DNA of 64,000 nt from Glebionis coronaria (Eukaryota; Streptophyta; Magnoliopsida; Asterales; Asteraceae), in NCBI GenBank assembly GCA_025667525.1, contig CM046875.1:205154271-205218270 (forward strand). Reading direction: 5' to 3'. Of the stretch, positions 1 through 10,151 are shown piece after piece. Made by a program: the position numbers and the translations under genes. Each line of letters opens with the position of its first letter. Position 1 is the stretch's first letter. The notes beneath the pieces were generated by a model. It had not been told where the DNA came from. It saw only the letters and a program-made list of their open reading frames with translations, and ran no database searches.

Positions 1-443
1 CAGTGACACAAAAAATTCAGTTTGATGAAAGTGACACATAAAATCTTAATACATATTTAGTGACACTACTGTACTTTATCATTTTTTTTACGAACTACAA
101 AACTTTTGTGTATTGATAATGACACATAATATTTATCATACTAATTCTTTTATACCTATTTAGTGACTCGCTAAATTTTTTGATACTTTTATAGACACAT
201 TTTAAAAAATATACAACGAGCTAAAAAAAGCCCGATTGACATGGTGCATGAAAATGATTAAGAAAATGATTCAAATCTGTATGGTGCATGTAAATCTGTA
301 TTTTTTAAATATAAGAAGTTCCAAAAGTGCCCTTTTGTTTTATTTAATAATTTAAGTTGCATTTAAATGTAGGAGAACACTTGTTTCATTTTTATTGGTT
401 CTTATAGTTTTTATGTTAAGACGGGTTCTTACTTGAACGCAAA

Positions 444-492
<49 letters not shown>

Positions 493-508
493 GAAATCGC
501 TAAAGGTG
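1..508. other. AT-rich non-coding sequence, unassigned
   Basis: No ORF or recognisable domain. It contains repeated short words of the form gtgacac near the start and one copy (241-278) of a 38-bp sequence that recurs exactly at 571-608. It may belong to the 3' end of element A or be a rearranged junction, but no LTR boundary can be placed. Confidence 0.5.
446..491. repeat. (AT)n microsatellite
   Basis: About 23 uninterrupted AT units. It lies just beyond the purine-tract motif of element A and between the two copies of the 38-bp direct repeat, so it may mark a slippage-prone or rearranged end of that element. Confidence 0.95.
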
Positions 509-510
509 CA

Positions 511-549
511 AACCCCCTCACACTTAAGAGGTTGCTTGTCCTCAAGCAA
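511..549 (-). promoter_or_regulatory. Purine tract with AGGA-loop hairpin (element A)
   Basis: On the minus strand a perfect 7-bp stem, TTGCTTG-AGGA-CAAGCAA (549-532), is followed by CTTAAGTGTGAGGGGG. The same arrangement with a different stem occurs in the Athila and Tekay elements. The purine run resembles a plus-strand primer, but no LTR start follows it directly here. Confidence 0.7.
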
Positions 550-1659
550 GTAAAATTAAATACATCCCACATGGTGCATGAAAATGATTAAGAAAATGAT
601 TCAAATCTATTAAGTACAAACAAGACTAAACCAATTGGCATGAGCACCAAGTGTATACATCTAAAGAGGACTTTTATTGGGTTATGGCTAAGGCTTTTGG
701 GTTAATGGGGTATGGATAAGACATGTGATATATTTTTTTTATGAGAGGTGTAACAAGTTAAAAGTCTAAGTCCCATGTTGCTAGTTACCGAACAAATCAC
801 AAGCCCAAAAATGATCATAACTACGAGCTTTATTCAACACATATCACGTCTTAGCACATTGGCTAATCTATATCTAAACATACTTCATCTTCCTTCGTCT
901 TCATAATATTGTCATCATTTTTTTTTTTCGATGAGTTATTTTTTTTTCTCTTTCTTTTTCTCTTTTCTCATCCTCCTCTTTTTTTCATTTTTTTTAACAT
1001 ACATCACATGCTCCCCTCACACTTCGCTCAAGTATACACAACAAAAAATACAAATAAGAAGCGGCCTACTTCATCTTTGTTGGAATGGCACACACATATA
1101 GCAAAGTGTGGCAACTATAAATCATCAAAACCATCCACTATACAAGCAACTAGTAACCCACCATTTAGACTTTGAAAAGGGTTAGTATAAGGTTAAAGGT
1201 TAAATATTCTTTATCTTTTTAGTGGATTTAACAAAAATGAAAAGAATGACTCAACGGGTATTCTAAGGGTATCTAGCACTAGACGAGAGTGCTAACAAGA
1301 GGGTTAATTTATGGGAGGTTAGCTAACAGATATAACTAGCTAAGAAGAAAATGGAAAAGGCTATTTGGATTTTATTCCCAAGGTTTCCTCTTTGTAACAC
1401 ATATACACTTTAATCACACAAGTGTGATCTCACTAAAATTTATTTTATTATTTTATTTAATTATTATATTTTTTTATTTTCACCATGTGGATCATGATTG
1501 AAATATATTTACGACAAGCGTGTGAAAACATTTAGATCCTAAGCGCAAACAAGTATACAAATTCTCCCCTGTATTTTTTATTCTTTCTTAAATATTTTTT
1601 TTTATAATTAGCCCAAAAATTTATATTTTGAAAATTCGGTTTCGTTTTCCCATTTATTT

Positions 1660-1692
1660 CCCCTCACACTTAAGTTTTTGATTGTACTCAAT
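1660..1692 (-). promoter_or_regulatory. Second, decayed purine-tract/hairpin motif (element A)
   Basis: Minus strand reads ATTG-AGTA-CAAT followed about 10 nt later by CTTAAGTGTGAGGGG. The 4-bp stem and AGTA loop look like a degraded version of the hairpin at 532-549. Several such purine motifs between pol and 3' LTR are usual in Athila-type elements. Confidence 0.5.
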
Positions 1693-2267
1693 GTGAAAAA
1701 TAAATTTCAAAGCATAAAAAGTAGGGTAAATAAATAAATAGTCCAAGAGAAACGAAACTTCACGGGCTAAGAAATTGCAATTGATCTCCATATGATGAGA
1801 TGCCAAGTTAGGAAGATCAAGCGATTTCATCTCCAACGAGCGTACATACAATCCATCAACACGATCAATCCATCATCCATAAGCTTTATTGAACCTCCAA
1901 ATTTAACCAAACTACAAAACACGTTAATTTATTAAGCACACTTTCGTAGGTAACACGATTGCATTTAGCGTATGCAACAAGCCTTTAAACCCCTCGGTAT
2001 CCCGAGTGGACGAGTTATAGTCTCGTGAGCGTTTCCAGCGAACACACCCATAAAGTTAATACATGAACCACATGAACTTAAACAAACACAAACCAACATG
2101 CATGCAAACAAAAAGAAACAAACACACAAGACAACAAACACAAACTAGAACAAACATTATGCATATAAACATCACACATATGAAAAATAAAAATAATCTA
2201 AACACTTAAAAACATAAAACGACTCAACAAAAGTTAAATAAGAAAAAAAAAATTATTAATGGAAAAC

Positions 2268-2409
2268 TTGCCGACCGGCACCATGGTTTTGTCGGCTTCA
2301 AGTGGGAACAGAATGCAAAATGCCGGTCGGCACCTTAGGGTTGCCGGCGGCAAGTGTCAATAGAATCAAAGTTGCCGGCTGGCAGGACAAATTGCCGGCG
2401 GCAAGTTCA
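2268..2409. repeat. GC-rich short-palindrome array, about 52-nt period
   Basis: About three imperfect units, each with two TTGCCGGYGGCAA-like palindromes separated by AT-rich spacers such as aagtgtcaatagaatc. The GC cores stand out strongly against the AT-rich surroundings. Related words recur at 3176-3240 and inside the LTR at 5785-5860. Confidence 0.8.
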
Positions 2410-3175
2410 AAAAGATGTTTATTTATTTATTTATTTTTTTAAGAAAATTTAAAGATGAGAAAAAAATACTTTATTTGGTGCCATGGAAATACTAATAAAG
2501 ATTAAAAACGAAAAATGAACAACTAAAAAAAATGAGATTTGAGAACTAATGGGATGCCTATGAGTTTGCATATTTTTTACTTTATTATTATTCTTTTTTT
2601 CCCAAAAACTTACTTTAAAACTTCTCTAACTCGCAAAAATATTTGGGGAACGAGTAGGATACGTCTTAGGAAATAAGAATATGATTAGTTGACTTTTTTT
2701 TATCATGACTCAAAAATTTTACTACTCGCAAAAATTTTCGGGAAACAAATAGTATTAGTTTCGAGCAATGGTTTTCATAATTTTTTTAATTTTATTAAAC
2801 ACAACCAATAAAATGTACACAAACTCTCAACAACAACATATTTCTCAAATATAAAAATAAAACCTATATAATTTTTTTTAACTAAATGAAACAAAAACAT
2901 ATAATAGAGGTTTTGTACCAAATCTATTAAACCGGATGGTTTTCTAGACTTCGGGTTCTATCCACGGGGTTTGGGAATTAACCGAGGCGAATAGAAATAC
3001 GAACAAGGCACAAAATGACTAAAACGGGGTGGTTGGGCGGGATATAAGCTTTATTAAGACTTGGTTTAAAACTCGAAAAAACGAATGTAAACAAGTTAAA
3101 AACACAATTAGGAATGGTTTTGAGGAAAGCCTAGTTTAATTAAAAGAAAATTTAAAGGAAATTTTATTTTTTCGA

Positions 3176-3240
3176 CTTGCCGCTTGCAGGGCTTTTTGCC
3201 GCCTGCAAGGGGGTAACAGTGGCCAAAATGCCGCCCGGCA
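3176..3240. repeat. Second cluster of GC-rich palindromic words (element A)
   Basis: Three copies of TTGCCGC(C/T)TGCAA-like words within 65 bp, related to the array at 2268-2409. No coding meaning is visible in either strand. Confidence 0.65.
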
Positions 3241-4344
3241 ACAAAAAAAAATTCTTCTTTTTTTTACAAACTTCCTTATAACTTAAAAACTAAAAAGTTT
3301 TGTAAAGACAGTTTTATAGAAATCACTAAAACATATAAGATATAGCTTAATCCAAACACACCCTTAAAAAGAATAAGAAACCTTATACATGAAAAAGTAA
3401 AATAAGCTCAAAAACTAAAAGGGAATTACTAATAAGCTACAAAGACATGTAAAACCACTTAGCACATCATATTCTAAAAACAAAATAAGACACAACACAA
3501 TACACATCTAACACATAACATGAAACAAATGACAAAAACTAGATTTCTAACTTTTTTTTTCATGTATTTTCCATTTATTTTCAAAACAATTTTTTTATTT
3601 TTTTATTTAAACGAATATGACTAAAGGTATCACATATCACTTATTTCAACTAAAGGAGAATTTTTGTAGTGATCAAAATCGTTAGATAATCATTAATCCG
3701 AACGCCCTATTAAACTAGGAAAATAAGAACTAAAAGTAAGCATACTATGGGAAATGCAAACAAGCACACAATCAAGCAAGCACACAAGCATATAAACACA
3801 TAAAAACACTTATACACATGACACATAACAAGACAAAAACTCACAAAACAAGAAAAACACAAACAAAGAAAATTCATATGGTCAAGTAGTTCTAGCCATA
3901 GACTAGAGTGATTCGGGACAAGGTTTTTGGGTTTTGAGAACAAGCACTTTCAACACATTTAGCAAGAAATCATTGAAACAAGCATTTATAGAACACAAGA
4001 GAGGAAATCCCAACACCAAAAGTAAGAATTTGGTGCCAAGATCATTTAAGCAATTTATGAGAATTAAGAGGTTTTGAGAAAAGGGTGCTCTAACCTTTGT
4101 CAAGGGCTAGAGCAATCATTCAAGAGCAACAAACTAACAAAGAAATTTATAGCAATTCAAAGCCTCCAATTGAGTAATCAACCACCAACCGAATTCCTCA
4201 TATGCGAAATTCGTCCCCCTATGCGGATAAATGAGGTATAACAACTCTTTCGGGTTATGTATTAATTGGTAACACAAATGATTCATCAAACAAGGACACA
4301 AGCAAACAAACAAACAACTAACAAAAGAGTATGAACTAGAAAGT

Positions 4345-4361
4345 CCCCGACAGCGGCGCCA
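4345..4361 (-). promoter_or_regulatory. Primer-binding site, tRNA-Asp type (element A)
   Basis: Minus strand reads TGGCGCCGCTGTCGGGG, very close to the Athila/Tat consensus TGGCGCCGTTGCCGGGG. The preceding AGTTTT is also typical. It lies 76 nt inside the LTR end rather than next to it, because a second, decayed site (4431-4416) lies between. Confidence 0.85.
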
Positions 4362-4415
4362 AAAACTCGATATGTGTAACGACGTAGGTATATTTAAAAA
4401 ATTGCAAATACAAAT

Positions 4416-4431
4416 CCCCGACAAGAAGCCA
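4416..4431 (-). promoter_or_regulatory. Degenerate tandem primer-binding site
   Basis: Minus strand reads TGGCTTCTTGTCGGGG directly after an LTR end GCATCA-AGTTTT. Position and 3' half are canonical; the GCCG core is lost. It repeats the canonical site 70 nt further in. Confidence 0.7.
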
Positions 4432-4437
4432 AAAACT

Positions 4438-6166
4438 TGATGCGTTCTTCCACACATTGGGTTTTAAATTTATAAACAAGAATTACTGATATTAATTAGG
4501 AACACAAATTCGAGCAAGTATACTCTAATCATTTTGCAATTAGATTGGTAAGTCAAGGTCGTCCCATGGGACTTGGTTATACTCAAGTGTAGTTGTTTGT
4601 AACAATGGTAAGTATGATTGTCACGATCACACCACCATGAGAATCGTTAAAGGCACTAGCACACAAAGAACATACAAGTATAGTCAAATGATCACATGGA
4701 CATTATGATGATTAGTTTGGAACATATTTTAAAGGTAATCCTTTCGACATATAGAACCAATAATAAGACACTAGTGCTTTATAAATCAAGTATACATAAG
4801 TCTCAATCAAGAGGTCACTCATGACCCTTATGCCTAAACCAATAACAACAAGAATACCATTTACTTGAAAGATGATTAAAACAATATATTCAAAAGACTC
4901 CTTTCGACCTATAATCTAGATTAAACCTTTACTTGTTATATTTATTAAGTCTCTTGCACAATCTTCACAAGCACAAGACCAAATCATTTATCGATTAATG
5001 AATTGACATCAACCATATTGAGAATAATTTCGACATATAGACTCAACAATGATTAACCAAATTGACAAACAAGAACAAGCTCCAATTCAACCAAATATAA
5101 CGTTATCACCATAATCCAATACAAACACTAATATAATCCAAACATCCATATATGACAAGTTTTCACATAAAAAATTCAAGTATCAACACATTTTCACAAT
5201 ATCACATAAGAATCACCATGAACATAAACATAAACTATATTGAATAAAGAAGAAGTTACCAAACATTAGAATCCATAGCTACAAAGTATCCAAATGATTC
5301 TAACCAATAGAACAACCAAAGTACAATACATTCTACCCCTAACCTTCATAGACATCAACCTCTTGGTGAGAGTATAGAGCCTTTTGGGGTGTTTGGGAAT
5401 GAGGATTGTTGGAGATTGGAATGTTTATGGAGATGTGGTTTTCTTCTCTACAACTTCCATGGCTTATTTCATGATCATGGCTATCAATTCCACCCTCACC
5501 ACTTGGGTGAGGGGTGATATCAAAATCACAGAAATATGGGATAGATGATGATTGAAGGAATGATGAGATGGATATATGATGAACACTACCCCATGGGTTT
5601 TATTTATAAGTGAATTATCCTTGGGCACCAAGTAGTTTTCTTTGAGCCAAAGGTGAGAAATGTTCCAGGGAATGGAGTAATGAAGAGAAAATGATCGGTG
5701 TTTAGGTGTTATGGACTAAATTTTAGTGTTAAAGGTAACTTGGAGAAGTGGAAGATATGTTTATTGTGACTTCTCCAAAATCTGTCTGGGCAACTTTCCG
5801 GTGCCAACTGGGAATTGATTTGTCGGTGGTGGGAACTGAGAGACATTTTGTCGGTGGCAACTGGCCCAACTTTCCCACTTTTCCCTTCTAGTCCTTCTTC
5901 TTTGTTTCTTCCACCTTTCTTTCTTCAAACATTACAAGACTCTTTATCATTGTATTATTTATCATACGAGAGCTACACTTTCATGTCTCGTTCATCGTTT
6001 CACCTCCAATTCACGTCTTTTCTTCATTTTTCGTGATGTAACCATTGATGAACCTACAATAGCAAATAAGCTTCATTAAGTATCATATGTTCATAATAAT
6101 CATACAAATATATGCATAAACACCACGAATACGCTCATATAAATATGTTAGATTTAAGCGTTATCA
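4438..6166 (-). repeat. LTR of element A (1729 bp)
   Basis: On the minus strand it begins TGATAACGCTTAAATC and ends CGCATCA, giving TGAT...ATCA termini, followed by primer-site sequence. A TATAAATA box (minus strand) lies at 5601-5608. The interior has no domain. The short ORFs at 5815-6036 (+) and 4134-4457 (-) are compositionally biased and probably meaningless. Confidence 0.8.
5601..5608 (-). promoter_or_regulatory. TATA box of element A LTR
   Basis: Minus strand TATAAATA followed by AAACC, about 560 nt into the LTR, at the expected U3/R position. Judged on sequence only. Confidence 0.45.
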
Positions 6167-6168
6167 TA

Positions 6169-6220
6169 CACGTGGCATGCATCTAACGATCCTCGTAAGT
6201 CGAGGCAACACTCTATAAAG
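6169..6220 (+). promoter_or_regulatory. aORF promoter, copy 1
   Basis: G-box CACGTG (6169-6174), RY-like GCATGCAT, a CCTCG-n5-CGAGG palindrome and a TATA-like TCTATAAAG (6212-6220). Copy 2 has an intact TATATAAAG, so copy 1 carries a T-to-C change in its TATA. Element A cuts the promoter immediately upstream of the G-box. Confidence 0.6.
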
Positions 6221-6361
6221 CCAAGTGTGAGACATTGCACACATAGTAAAAAATCTTCGACCACCATTGTTGAAATCTTTCATACCTCCTATACTCATTC
6301 TTGCATGGACATCCTTATTCCCTGGTTAGATCACCGCGCCCTTTTCCATATTTACATAAAA

Positions 6362-7739
6362 CATCGTTAAGGACAATTAGACTATTACGTCCGTGCGTAA
6401 TGTATTCCCATACGATAAATTCGTTGAATTTTACTCGGAATACTTTATACGTGAGAGCGTTCATCCCACCTTTCCCGGTGAAGATGAAGCAATCACCGAC
6501 TGTCCATCCGGAAAGATAGGTGTATACACACGCCTGTTTGACTCGGCTAACTACCACATCCCATTTTCTAGGTTCCTCGTAGATATTCTAACATATTATG
6601 ACTTCCACATTACCCAATTACACTACATAGGGGCGTGTAAAATAAATAAATTTGAAATAACATGCCATACATGCAATATATGTCCACCCGTTAGTTTATT
6701 TAGGGTTTTTTATGTCCCCCAAATGGTCAAGGCTGGTTGTCATTTAAGAAGCATTCGGGTAACACGCCAATGTGTTATAGCAAGGTGTTAGATTCACTAA
6801 AGAATTGGTATGACCGATATTTATTTATAGACACTATTGTGTTCCCCGTCCCCTTCGGGTTAAAATAGCCAGTCGACACAGACTATCCCCCTCCTACTAA
6901 AACATATAAAGAAAGGGATGTTAGAATTCTAGATACACACCACGCATATTTCCACAAGGGGTTGCCGGAGAACTTCCTATGCTTAATAGGCGTAAGTCGC
7001 AATTATTTTTGCAGGGCGGATCGATGACCCATATTCCTGAACAGCCGTAGAGAGGGTGGGTGTACTTAGCTTTGAGTTACTCCCATAACATAATTCTATA
7101 TAACTAACATACTTTGTTTGATTGCATGTGTCTGCAGCTATGAATCTTTTCGGATTGCTATTCCAGTAAGACCCTTCCCAGATCCCGAGGGTACACGAGC
7201 CCTGGATCAAGATGAACCACCTTTTCTGGAAGTTACCAAGAACATCACTATTCCGTTAGACGTGGTCCCAGAGCCGCATTCCGATATGGGCAAGACGCAA
7301 ATCGAGAAATCGCTGCTGGACTTCGACAACAAAGATGGAGAACAACCCTTGTTAGAGGATGTGACCGGCCATTCCACCATGGCCAAGAATATCACCACCC
7401 CCATGAAGAACATGGTGATAACATAGACCAGCTCAACAAAGAGATAGATGAGTTATTTGGGTCTGAGGAAGAAGAGGCGGCTGAGGGGACGGGTAACCAG
7501 GCACAGGCCAAGCCCGCTCCGAGGAGGCGTAAGTCCAAAAGGTAAACAAAGAAGGAGATGGAGCCAGAGGTAGGGGCTTTCAACGCGCCGCCCAAGAGTC
7601 TACGGGAAGACCACCCCCAATATCAAGAAGGCAACAGCACAAGTGCTACCAAGGATGGTATGACGGCCCCACCTACCGGTGTAGAAACACAAGTAGACAA
7701 CACCGTATGGAAGGTTACCCTAGTAAATGCCTTGGCGCC
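6362..7739 (+). pseudogene. Transposase_28-type aORF, copy 1, 5' part (broken)
   Basis: Parts of several frames encode a domain like the Pfam family 'putative gypsy type transposon' (Transposase_28): GVYTRLF, FLVDILTYYDFHITQLH and FRVFYVPQMV are recognisable in 6393-6791. The initiator present in copy 2 (ATG at 10152) is ATC here, and a TAG follows a few codons later. Frameshifts occur after about 6780. A GT...AG intron of about 80 nt ends at about 7136. Downstream sequence encodes an acidic segment (SEEEEA) followed by a basic RRRKSK patch. The reading ends at 7739 where an LTR is inserted at target GCGCC. The copy is non-functional as it stands. Confidence 0.75.
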
Positions 7740-8134
7740 TGATAAGTGTGTAAACACTTACCCTCTTACCACTAAAAATAAGGAAAAGCCAAGCCAAAAC
7801 GTAAGTTTATCAACATAAAAGTCAGAATTATGCGTGGTTTTATGTTTGCTGTGAAAATAGGTAGAAAAGGACAAAAACGAAGAAAACACGGGATTTCACG
7901 AACACTTTACGAAGAAAAAATCAAAGTGAAGTCAAAAGGACAAAAAGTGTGAAAGTCAAAGGGCTAGAAGTGAAGATTTTACAAAGATATGTGCTAAAGA
8001 TCCATGTTTGAAAAATTATGTGACTAAAACTGTCAATATGCCAAAGTTTATAAACCCTTATCCAAGTAGACCAATAAGAAACCAGCATTGATAGTCACAC
8101 AGATCTGAATCCAAGTTTACACACCTCAACCAAT
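7740..8134 (+). repeat. Truncated Athila-type LTR (first 395 bp)
   Basis: Begins TGATAAGTGTGTAAACAC directly after GCGCC and matches the start of the solo LTR at 11529. It contains the conserved GAATTATGCGTGGTTTT box. It stops at 8134 without an LTR end. Confidence 0.85.
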
Positions 8135-9068
8135 GACATGTCCTACAAACGGAAATCCTTCAGTATCAAATACTGATGGCTGCCAATCAAATGATCAAAA
8201 TGACCAGTCTCCAACAAATGATCAAAATGGTCAGCAATCTCCAACAAATGATCAAAATGGTTAGGAAACTCAAACAAATGATCAAAATGATCAGCAAGCT
8301 TCAACTGAACAACCTAAGCCTTATGTTCAATAACTCTCCAGTTGTCTCAAGAGAACTAGGTCTTGGAACCATTTCGTCTGAACAAGAGGAAATCCCTCTA
8401 ATGATTGAACCTCTATCTATAGAATATCCTTCAGTAAACACTAGACATAGTTCAACTCCAATTCCATGTAATGGACTTCCAAGCTCTAGCTCTCATTATG
8501 AAACCAGTGCTTATTCACCAGCTCTACAAAAATCTTGGACTAATAATAGTCACATTCAGCTGGTGAACATAATAGGCAATCCTGGAGAAGGTAGAATTAC
8601 TAGATCTTTGGCAAAGAAACTAAGTGCTGCTTCACCTGGTGAATGTCTCTCTGCAGACTTTCTCTCAGAAATTGAACCTACAAAGATTTCTGCAGCACTC
8701 TCTCACCCTGGATGGGTGGATGCCATGCAAGAGGAACTAAATAAATTTGAATGAAATAAAGTCTGGAAATTGGTTCTTCTTCCATATGGTAAATCAACCA
8801 CTGGTACCAAATGGGTTTACAAACTCAAAGAGATGAAACTAACGTGGTGACAAAAAATAAAGCTAGGCTAGTAGCTCAAGGATTCAATCAAGAGCTTGGT
8901 GTTGATTTTGATCAAACCTTTTCTCTAGTAACACGTATGAAGCCATACGTATCTTCCTTGCTTATGCCACTTACATGAACTTCACCATCTACCAAATGGA
9001 TGTCAAAAGTGCATTCGTAAATGGTGACCTAAAAGAAGAAGTTTATGTTAAACAGCCTCCTGGCTTTG
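8135..9068 (+). pseudogene. Ty1/copia pol fragment: linker and N-terminal reverse transcriptase
   Basis: The sequence encodes the serine-rich linker between integrase and RT, then the RT N-terminus. Recognisable segments are GRITRSLAKK, LSEIEPTKISAAL, WVDAMQEELNKFE, KARLVAQGFNQE, FDQTF and QMDVKSAF, characteristic of copia RT. In-frame stops (for example after the NKFE segment, 8752-8754) and several frameshifts break it. It ends inside the conserved PPGF segment at 9068, where the LTR of a Tat element begins. It is the oldest layer of the nest. Confidence 0.85.
8189..8300 (+). repeat. Four imperfect 28-30 bp tandem repeats in copia linker
   Basis: AATGATCAAAATG occurs at 8189, 8217, 8247 and 8277. 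In the copia frame it encodes a repeated TNDQN(G/D)QQ low-complexity segment. One unit carries a TAG. Confidence 0.9.
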
Positions 9069-9654
9069 TGTTGATACAAAAGTTTGATGGACCTGGCTCG
9101 ACCCAAATTAGGCTTAATTTGGGTGTAGGAGGCTCTGGCTCTTGCACCAAGTGAATGTATGGTTGAGATCCTGCACACTAAACAACAAGCTGTTAGGCTT
9201 ACCGTGGGAATGTATCCCACGATTAGACTCTGACGTGAGAGTAAGTAATCGGTTTTTAGGGTTAGTAATCGGTGAGATGTGAGAGTCTGAGTAAAATTGT
9301 ACCTTTGTGGAACCCGTGGGGGTTCTTTATATATGCAATAAAGTCCCTATTGGGCTTTACCGAATCTTCGGCCCCAAGTAAAAGATAACTACCATAATTG
9401 GTTGATTGTTATCTTCTAATTATGGTTACTGTATATCTTTTTCTTTGGGATGAATCACAATCCTAATTAGGTTGTGATTCTGTTGAACCCTTGCTGGAAG
9501 TACCGGGCCGTGGGCCGCATACCGTTAGTGAGACCATCATTACCCGAAACCAATAAGTCCAAAGTAACACTGATCTAACCCATTTGTGATGGGCCAAATA
9601 CGGGTAGTACCTGTGGGCAGGGTCGAAGACCCGGATGGGTATTATACGTCATCA
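9069..9654 (-). repeat. 3' LTR of Tat element (586 bp)
   Basis: On the minus strand it begins TGATGACGTATAATAC directly after the purine tract CTGGGGGGACA and ends TTGTATCAACA. A minus-strand TATATAAAG lies at 9333-9325. No partner LTR is in the window, so the borders rest on TG...CA ends, the purine tract and the abrupt break in the copia RT. Confidence 0.75.
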
Positions 9655-9665
9655 TGTCCCCCCAG
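9655..9665 (-). promoter_or_regulatory. Polypurine tract of Tat element
   Basis: Minus strand CTGGGGGGACA immediately before the LTR start TGATGACG. Unlike the other three gypsy families here, no AGGA hairpin precedes it. Confidence 0.75.
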
Positions 9666-9940
9666 TCTAGTTGTTACGACCGTAGGCGTGACATCTAGAA
9701 TAACCATTGCTCCCTAGTCCTACTATAAAGAATCTTAATAACACAAAACAGTCGACCGGGACATCATTAATAAAGGCATTAATGATAGTAAAAAAATAGG
9801 ATGTGGTAGTGCCTGTTTATACGCAGTTTGAAAAAGTGCACCCCATGGGCCCCACGCTTGATCCACGTAAAAAATATGATAAGGAGGTGACCCGTGGGAC
9901 CCTATGACATTTTAAATGTGCCCCAAGTCCCATCCGTTAT
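9666..9940. other. Tat non-coding spacer upstream of aORF promoter
   Basis: AT-rich sequence with no ORF or repeat I recognise. It lies between the polypurine tract and the aORF promoter and would serve as the 5' flank of the antisense transcript. Confidence 0.5.
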
Positions 9941-10009
9941 ATTGACGTAGTGGAGTACACGTGGCATGCATCTAACGATCCTCGTAAGTCGAGGCAACAC
10001 TATATAAAG
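9941..10009 (+). promoter_or_regulatory. Promoter of antisense aORF, copy 2
   Basis: In order: TTGACGTA (TGACG core), G-box CACGTG (9958-9963), RY-type CATGCAT, palindrome CCTCG-n5-CGAGG (9980-9994) and a canonical TATATAAAG (10001-10009). About 140 nt of leader precede the ATG at 10152. These are plausible plant promoter elements pointing away from the Tat 3' LTR; activity is inferred. Confidence 0.6.
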
Positions 10010-10151
10010 CCAAGTATGAGACATTGCACACACAGTAAAAAACCTTCGACCACCATTGTTGCAATCTTTCATACCTCCTATACTCATTCTTGCATGGACA
10101 TCCTTATTCCCTGGTTAGATCACCGCGCCCTTTTCCATATTTACATAAAAC

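Larger units (their letters stand above)
241..608 (+). repeat. 38-bp exact direct repeat (241-278 and 571-608)
   Basis: The two copies begin atggtgcatgaaaatg and match over 38 bases. They flank about 290 bp containing the AT microsatellite and the AGGA hairpin. The spacing and lack of a TG...CA structure argue against an LTR pair; a small segmental duplication is likelier. Confidence 0.85.
509..6166 (-). mobile_element. Element A: non-coding Athila/Tat-type LTR retrotransposon (LARD-like)
   Basis: Read on the minus strand, it starts at an LTR beginning TGATAACG (6166), passes a tRNA-Asp-type primer site (4361-4345) and ends near a purine motif CTTAAGTGTGAGGGGG (about 528-512). The roughly 3.8 kb between primer site and purine motif has only short, domain-free ORFs and no protease, RT, RNase H or integrase signature. 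That fits a large non-autonomous derivative depending on a relative's proteins. The far LTR is not recognisable in the window. It is inserted in the promoter of an aORF copy that starts at 6167; the first five bases there, TACAC, are the expected target duplication, but the partner lies outside the window. Confidence 0.7.
6167..8134 (+). repeat. Duplicated aORF block, copy 1 (partner 9956-11923)
   Basis: The two 1968-bp blocks align end to end with scattered substitutions and small indels. Both contain promoter, aORF 5' half and the first 395 bp of the same LTR inserted at the same base. The duplication therefore postdates that LTR insertion. The left edge is the element A junction; the right edge is an abrupt join to copia sequence at 8134/8135. 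Confidence 0.85.

Noticed and set aside
909..1175. 88-codon ORF rich in Phe/Leu
   Set aside because: It starts in a T/C-rich tract, so composition explains it; no homology or start context.
3710..4457. Minus-strand Cys/Leu/Phe-rich ORFs of 66-107 codons
   Set aside because: They lie in the presumed leader of element A, are short, hydrophobic by composition and match no gag.
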